From Rhizopus sp. PT2906 (Eukaryota; Mucoromycota; Mucoromycetes; Mucorales; Rhizopodaceae), in the NCBI GenBank assembly GCA_025529335.1, contig JAMYHX010000751.1:1-13876 (forward strand): a DNA stretch of 13,876 nt, given 5' to 3'. A program made the translations under genes and the position numbers. The notes below the pieces were generated by a model. That model made no database searches. It saw nothing but the letters and a program-made list of their open reading frames with translations, and was not told the DNA's origin. Below are positions 8,617 through 13,876 of this stretch, piece after piece; position 1 is the stretch's first letter; each line of letters starts with the position of its first letter.

Positions 8617-9557
8617 ATGTTCTTAACTCGCTCTGAATATGATCGTGGTGTAAATACCTTTTCACCTGAAGGTCGTCTTTTCCAAGTAGAATATGCAATT
8701 GAAGCCATCAAAGTAAGTCTTTAGAATGTAGATGCAGAAAAAGGGTTTCTTATATACAAATAGCTTGGTACAACTGCTATTGGTGTTCAAACTTCTCAAG
8801 GCGTTATCTTGGCTGTAGAAAAGCGTGTATCTTCTACGTTATTGGAACCTAGTTCAATTGAAAAAGTAATGGAGATTGACGAGCATTTAGGCTGTGCTGT
8901 TAGTGGAATGACAGCTGATGCAAGAACAATGATTGAACATGCGCGTGTTGCAGCTCAGGTAGGAAGAGAAAAGGATTGAACAAGTGAACCAAACTAACAG
9001 CTTTTGTTTGCAGAACCATCGTTTTACATATGATGAAAAGTTAAAGGTTGAAAGCGTCACTCAAAGTGTTTGCGATTTAGCATTGAGATTTGGTGAGGGT
9101 GCTGAAGGTGAAGAATCAATCATGGTAAGGGAAAAAAATAAAAAGACGGCAAATAAGAATGAAAAGCTGATTATTCCTCTAGAGTCGTCCTTTTGGTGTT
9201 GCACTGCTTATTGCTGGTGTTGATGAAAACGGATCTCAGCTGTGAGTGCTATTGATTACACAATAACATACAACTAACAGACGATCTAGTTTCCATGCTG
9301 ACCCTTCAGGCACATTTATGAAATACCAAGCAAAGGCTATAGGATCTGGATCTGAAGGTGCTCAAACAGAGCTTCAAAAGGAATATCATAAATCAATGAC
9401 ATTGCAAGAAGCAGAGACTCTTGCATTAAGCGTTTTAAAATCAGTCATGGAAGAGAAATTAAACAAGACGAATGTTCAAATTGCATCAGTTACACCAGAA
9501 CAACGCTTTAGAATCTATACCGAGGAAGAATTACAAGAAATCATCAACAGATTGTAG
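8617..9557 (+). CDS. PUP2: 20S proteasome subunit alpha type 5
   Basis: Exons 8617-8712, 8764-8958, 9014-9124, 9183-9241, 9290-9557; introns 51, 55, 58 and 48 nt; 242 residues, against 241 in human PSMA5. It is one of seven alpha subunits forming the outer gated rings of the 20S core particle. Alpha subunits carry no catalytic threonine. The N-terminal alpha signature is complete (SEYDRGVNTF, SPEGRLFQVEYA, residues 6-28), followed by EPSSIEK, a GCAVSGMTADARTMI core, NHRFTYDE, SRPFGVALLIAGVDE, ADPSGTF, the alpha5-typical YHKSMTLQEAE, and MEEKLN. The last intron splits the codon before FHADPSG, and phases all agree. The terminal helix ends EELQEIINRL. This is the clearest identification in the window. 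A downstream AATAAA is at 9595. Confidence 0.97.
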
Positions 9558-9594
9558 TCTCCTTGTACTTTTATTATATCATCTTACGCCCTTG

Positions 9595-9600
9595 AATAAA
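9595..9600 (+). terminator. Poly(A) signal of PUP2
   Basis: AATAAA 38 bp past the PUP2 stop, followed by an A-rich run. It lies only 39 bp from the stop of the convergent gene. Confidence 0.65.
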
Positions 9601-9630
9601 AAGAAAAAAAAAAAAGAAAGGAATCGACTC

Positions 9631-9636
9631 TTTATT
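9631..9636 (-). terminator. Poly(A) signal of the small acidic-protein gene
   Basis: Reverse complement reads AATAAA 2 bp beyond the stop at 9639-9641. The signal supports a minus-strand gene ending here. Confidence 0.55.
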
Positions 9637-9638
9637 GT

Positions 9639-10222
9639 TTATAAAGCATTGAGAATCGCTGCGAGAAGAAAGATGGCTACGTCAAGAGAAGAGTATTCCA
9701 CTTTACTTTTAGTATTCTTGTGAAACATGATTATGCGTAAGTTGTCTTCAGCACTATGAAATGCTCCGGGTAATGATTGTTGAATTGTTGATCCAAGACA
9801 CATGTCTTTTTTTTTAAAAAAAAATCGGAAGTTATTATTAATACTAGTTGCATTGACTGTAACTTGCTGAGGGAGATGCCAAATAAGCCTCACCATTACT
9901 TGCAAGACTATTGTGCATTCTTTTTAAATTTACCTTCACTTTGATCGTTGTTAGAGTCATGCGTTATACTATCCGAAATGGTATTAACAATTGTATCCAC
10001 TCTTTGCTGATCTTCTTCATAGCCCCAATCAGGTTCTTGTAAGTCATCATCACCTATCGTACGTAACTCTGTGCTTATTTCATCACCAGCTTGAATGATA
10101 TCAACCCACTCGTTTTCAGTTTCGGAACGATCAATTGATTCAAAAGTTGATTCAGGTGCTAGTAAATCCAGTTCTTCAGCAGATGATGGTTGAGGTTGGT
10201 TTGAATTTTCTTGATGGTCCAT
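9639..10222 (-). CDS. Unrecognised small acidic protein, LIR-like motif, possible tail anchor
   Basis: I do not recognise the family. Proposed exons 10222-9934 and 9856-9639 (77-nt intron, donor GTAAAT, acceptor TTACAG, phase kept) give 168 residues. Residues 1-96 are strongly acidic and look disordered; they contain ETENEWVDII, a canonical-looking LIR/AIM core (W39-x-x-I42) with acidic residues in front, of the type that binds Atg8. Residues 106-113 are RFFFKKK-like, encoded by a T9A9 run. The last 15 residues (SLDVAIFLLAAILNAL, about 153-168) are hydrophobic and end the protein, as in tail-anchored proteins. Two closer acceptors (introns of 26 or 35 nt) also keep the frame. Without splicing the frame ends after 104 residues. 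Function is unknown: an autophagy receptor or adaptor is one possible reading, not a conclusion. Confidence 0.55.
9807..9824. repeat. T9A9 palindromic run inside coding exon
   Basis: Nine T followed directly by nine A, a perfect 18-bp palindrome, within exon 2 of the small acidic-protein gene. Frame continuity of that exon depends on its exact length. Confidence 0.9.
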
Positions 10223-10581
10223 AATGTAAATGAGTGAATGGATAAAAGAAAGATGAAAAGAATGCAGACTTATCATCGCTGATTATTTTTTTTCTTCATT
10301 TGACTCAAATTAACTTTTTGACTAATGACCGAGGGCAGTAAAGAGATTTCATACAAGTATGATGTAAATGCATGAAGATATAAATTCCATAATGGAATGA
10401 TAGTAGACATCTAAATGATCAGTCTCAGCATAGTAGAGAAAGTTATTCTTTCATGGTTCTGTTGAAACGTAATGACGGCTTTGTATTACTTTGCTGTCAT
10501 CTAAAGAAGGAATACTTTGATCATCATTTTAAATTTGAGTCCAGTATACTTTATTATTATTACATAGTTCATATTCATTTT
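10223..10581. other. Spacer between Ras GEF 3' end and small acidic-protein gene
   Basis: 359 bp between two minus-strand genes, holding the Ras GEF 3' UTR (poly(A) signal at 10550-10555) and the promoter of the next gene. It has a T run near 10287-10294 and otherwise AT-rich unique sequence. No gene was recognised; a 64-codon plus-strand frame here has no motif I know. Confidence 0.55.
10550..10555 (-). terminator. Poly(A) signal of the Ras GEF gene
   Basis: Reverse complement reads AATAAA 27 bp beyond the stop codon at 10582-10584, a usual distance. Confidence 0.6.
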
Positions 10582-13500
10582 CTACATGACATTTCCAGCG
10601 AGATAAATACTGTTGGGAGTTTCAGATGCTCTTGGTTCAAGTTGTAAGCTTCGTTCATATAATTTTTCAACATCATGCTCACAGTTCAATTGAGCCTGAA
10701 TGAAGTCCTGTAACTCTTGGAGTGTATGGAAATTGTAAGCAAAGGATTGGAATTGTTTGAGTTCACGAATGACTTCAGCGACCTTTTGTCGCTTTGCAAA
10801 GTTGATGAGATTATTAGATTTACGGAGATAATCTGGGTTTCCGTCTTCGATGAATGTCAAGTCTTGAAGGTAAATGCCCAAAAAAGGAATGCATGGTGGA
10901 CTAACAGAATGAATGTTTTCACGATACTCCACAAAATTACGATTGGCTCCCATGAGTTTACGAATAGAAGCAAGTGTTTGTGTTGTGGTTCTATTACACG
11001 CCTGTTGCAATAAGAAGTGTTTAGTATAAAATAAGATTCCTATTTTATGATATCTACCATCCACGTCTTCTTCAATCGACCAATGGCACTATTATCAAAT
11101 GCAGATAGAATGGCCATACATGTATTAAAATTGTTCAGCGTCTTACAGTGCTATATAGTGTCGATTTAGTATTAGTCGTAAAATACGTTGAATGACTTAC
11201 ATCAGCAACTTGCACCCAATATTTAATAACAGTAGCTCGCTTCTTAGGATCCTCATGAGCTAATATACTCTCGGTGACCCAAGAGGTTAAGCGATTACAG
11301 TATTTAATAGACTGCTTGATATTCACAGCCACCAATCCATGATCGCCATCCCTTGACCAAGCCTTACCGAGACATTCAATAGGTCTAATACTACTATACA
11401 GTTTGAAATCCATGATGCTTAACTGTCTGGCCATTTCAAGTGGTTCTGTGTCAAGGAGCGTAATGTTTAACATATTCTTTGGACGTATGGGGACAGGACC
11501 ATCAACCTCATTTCGAATAATCTTTTTAATCTCTCCACGGGACTCTATGCGCTTTTTGATTAATTTGAGCAACTGATTAGCAGCAAATTCGGAAGAATCT
11601 CTAATGTATGACTTGGTAAAGTGTTCGAAACGACCAAGCAAGTATTCGTCTTCATCGATATAATAGTTTTCTAACCAGTTCTTCATAACATTGAATACTC
11701 TATAAAATATGAGCATATGTAAAATTCTCAAGTGAGTTATTTACCGAAGACGGACTAGCTTCTGTTTACGTTCAGTCCATAACGCTAATTGTTCAGGTGT
11801 TAATCGTTCAGGCGGGCGCAAGTTGTAGCGATTCTCTAATAGGGTGACGAATTCTTCAGTTGTACAAAATGATCGATATGTAAGTAAGAAAGTAGCAATG
11901 AAGTTTGTATCTACAAGAAAAAAAAGTGAGATTTTGCTTTGGTAAAAGGTATAGTTTTGCCGTTACCCAAAGTGTTATGCACAGTTAATCGTTCGACTAA
12001 CGCAGACAAGGTTCCACCTTTGATAGAGCCATCAGAACCAATCTCGATCTCATCAGGTTGATGATCGTAGCCTAAGGTATCAGCAAGGTCTCCCGCTCGA
12101 TCATCAGGTCTAATACTTTGTTGTCTTCTGCGGTTGACGATATCAGAGATTCCTGTCATGCCAAGGGTAGGACGACGAAAGTTAAGCGTCTTGACATCAT
12201 CTGGAGGCAGGCTAAAATCACCAAAGTCGCTTTCTGAGGCGCCCTCTTGACTCTTTGAGCTTGTGCTTGTCATAAACGTACCAATGTCACTGTGGTGATC
12301 TATAATGCTATCTGAGAATGATGTACGACTAGGGGAGCGGCGTATGCCACTAGCTGAAGTGGAAGTTGTGGGTGATAACGTGAGATGTTCTTCGCGATTG
12401 GCCCCCATGTTGCGCTTTCTTTCATTCACCATGGCAATCACACTTTGTTCGACAGTTTCTATAACATTTTCTATATCGATCACTGCCTGGTTGATCAAGT
12501 CGACAGCATCGGGTATATTAGTTTCTGCGTCTGTCAGTGTCTGAACAGCACCGAACAGATGACCAATTGCACTGTATATGCTTTGGCGGCTGGCACGGTA
12601 GGCGACGATAGAAGGAATCTGGTTATCATCAATGTTATCCAGGTTGATGTCATCAAGAATAGCAATGTATTGGCCAATCTGAGTGGATAATGCCTTAAAT
12701 AATGAAACTGAGGAAGCTCTTTTATCCATACATTTCAAGTTTCTGTCCTTGTTGTATTCTGTGAGAATGTTATGTGCGTTTGCTGATAGTTCCTCTGCTG
12801 ATGTATAAATTTGATGAGAATAAACTTGCAAACTGACAACCAAGTCTTGATTTAATAAATATCTTGTCTTTTGCTGTAAAGAGCTGCTTTGTTCAGCTGA
12901 TTGTTTACTGCCCTTGCGCTTTTTATCAGAATTCAAGTTTAGATTAGACAGGTCGTTAGCAATACTAGCGGCTGTTGAACTATTCTTTTGATTATCAAAA
13001 GAGAATATGTCAAAGGGCAACTGTGAGGCATCCTTCAACAGCCTTGGGTTAACATTACTGATGTTCACACTACGCTGTTGGCATATAGTAACAAAGTTTC
13101 TGACAGCCACAAGCACATCATTTGCATCTTTTTGTATCTTTTCAAGCATAACTGCAGTCGTTTGTGGATCAGATAGTTCTGTGCTCAGTCTAGAATTGAG
13201 CACAAGCTTCGACAGGGAAGACATGACGAGTCGTCGTGGGTCTTTGAAAGCAGGATCTTGTAAGAGATGAGAGTCTTTATCCAATGCACGGGATGCATAC
13301 AACATGAGTCGAATCGACTCTACTATAACCGAAGTTTTTGTCTGTATATCTTCTCGTTGCCCCTTTTGAGCTGCAGTTGTTAGCTCATGAATATTAAAAG
13401 CAATGTCCATGGCCAGTTTATTCCAGGTCAGCTCTTTTACTGGGGATTGTTCTTGTACTGCATCTCGGTAAGTACTGTGTACATCATCTTTATCGTCTTC

Positions 13501-13876
13501 CTCGTTGGTTGACGTTTCTTCTTCTTCTTCTGTCTTTTTCTACGGGTTACACATATGGAATGTGAGTGTACAAATTCTATGAACAGATAACTCTAATTAC
13601 CAGGCGACCGGTTTCAGGGTCGATCTCGTCATAATCCCAGGTTGTTTCCTGTGTAAGCAAATTACAAAAATAAGCTCTTCCCTGTGGTGTCTTTCGTTCT
13701 ACCCAGCTGTCCATCAACTAGGCAAATTGTGTTAGGATACAGATCGATCTAGTATTTTCTTCAAGAATTTACCTCCTGTGCTGAAGGACCAGTGTCATCA
13801 TCATTGGCGTGTTCGTCAATGTCTTCTTCAATAGGCTGGCTGGGATAAAAAATACTGTCTCTGTGATCTATCCTTT
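10582..13876 (-). CDS. Ras guanine-nucleotide exchange factor with WW domain (Cdc25/SOS family), 5' partial
   Basis: Exons visible: 13876(partial)-13773, 13717-13601, 13539-11967, 11910-11745, 11699-11201, 11150-11058, 11001-10582; introns 55, 61, 56, 45, 50 and 56 nt. At least 989 residues remain; the start lies beyond the right edge. It would load GTP on Ras-type GTPases at the membrane. Order in the visible part: acidic lead; WW domain at about 38-60 (SWVERKTPQGRAYF then TQETTWD); Glu-rich linker; about 500 residues of helical and Ser-rich sequence with no domain I recognise; RasGEF_N around 575-700 (DTNFIATFLLTYRSFCTTEEF); catalytic RasGEF at about 732-975, with ARQLSIMDF, ADHCKTLNNFNTCMAIL, RLKKTW and the diagnostic PCIPFLGIYLQDLTFIEDGN near 887-906. 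Fungal relatives often have an SH3 domain further upstream, not visible here. All exon phases agree and no lesion was seen. Confidence 0.93.

Noticed and set aside
10453..10647. Plus-strand 64-codon frame near the Ras GEF stop
   Set aside because: It overlaps the GEF 3' end antisense, has no motif, and is within chance length for AT-rich DNA.
1..13876. CRISPR array, tRNA/rRNA genes, bacterial-type operon or horizontally acquired cluster
   Set aside because: No regular spaced repeats, no cloverleaf or A/B boxes, and nearly all recognised genes contain fungal-style introns.

Overview
The window looks like nuclear DNA of an early-diverging filamentous fungus, most likely Mucoromycota (Mucor/Rhizopus type). 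The evidence is AT-rich DNA, spliceosomal introns of 45 to 77 nt with GT..AG ends, poly(A) signals very close to stop codons, and proteins typical of fungi. The phylum is an inference from this style and from remembered protein resemblance; no search was run. All exon boundaries were built by hand from splice signals, reading phase and family alignment.

Layout, left to right. Positions 1-950 (+) hold a decayed beta-tubulin copy, cut by the window edge, with stops, frame changes and an internal deletion. Positions 1066-2801 (-) encode a four-exon xylulokinase. Positions 2802-4287 are gene-poor, with a degraded tyrosine-recombinase-like fragment near 3475-3810 and two small inverted repeats. 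Positions 4288-4661 (-) encode a 107-residue membrane protein resembling the N-terminal part of Rcf2/Rcf3 respiratory factors. A run of 35 T lies in the next spacer. Positions 5083-7517 (-) encode a 743-residue alpha-arrestin with two PPxY motifs. It is divergent, across 154 bp, from a COQ10 gene at 7672-8354 (+). PUP2 (proteasome alpha5) follows at 8617-9557 (+). It converges on a small acidic, possibly tail-anchored protein with an LIR-like motif at 9639-10222 (-). From 10582 to the right edge (-) lies a large Ras guanine-nucleotide exchange factor with a WW domain, its 5' end outside the window.

The functional genes are ordinary housekeeping and signalling genes: pentose use, respiration and ubiquinone, proteasome, ubiquitin-ligase adaptor, Ras activation. 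Nothing shows that they work as one system; the order looks like normal fungal gene packing. I see no CRISPR array, tRNA, rRNA or convincing new multi-gene system. The least explained items are the acidic LIR-like protein, the roughly 500-residue middle of the Ras GEF, the beta-tubulin relic and the recombinase-like relic.
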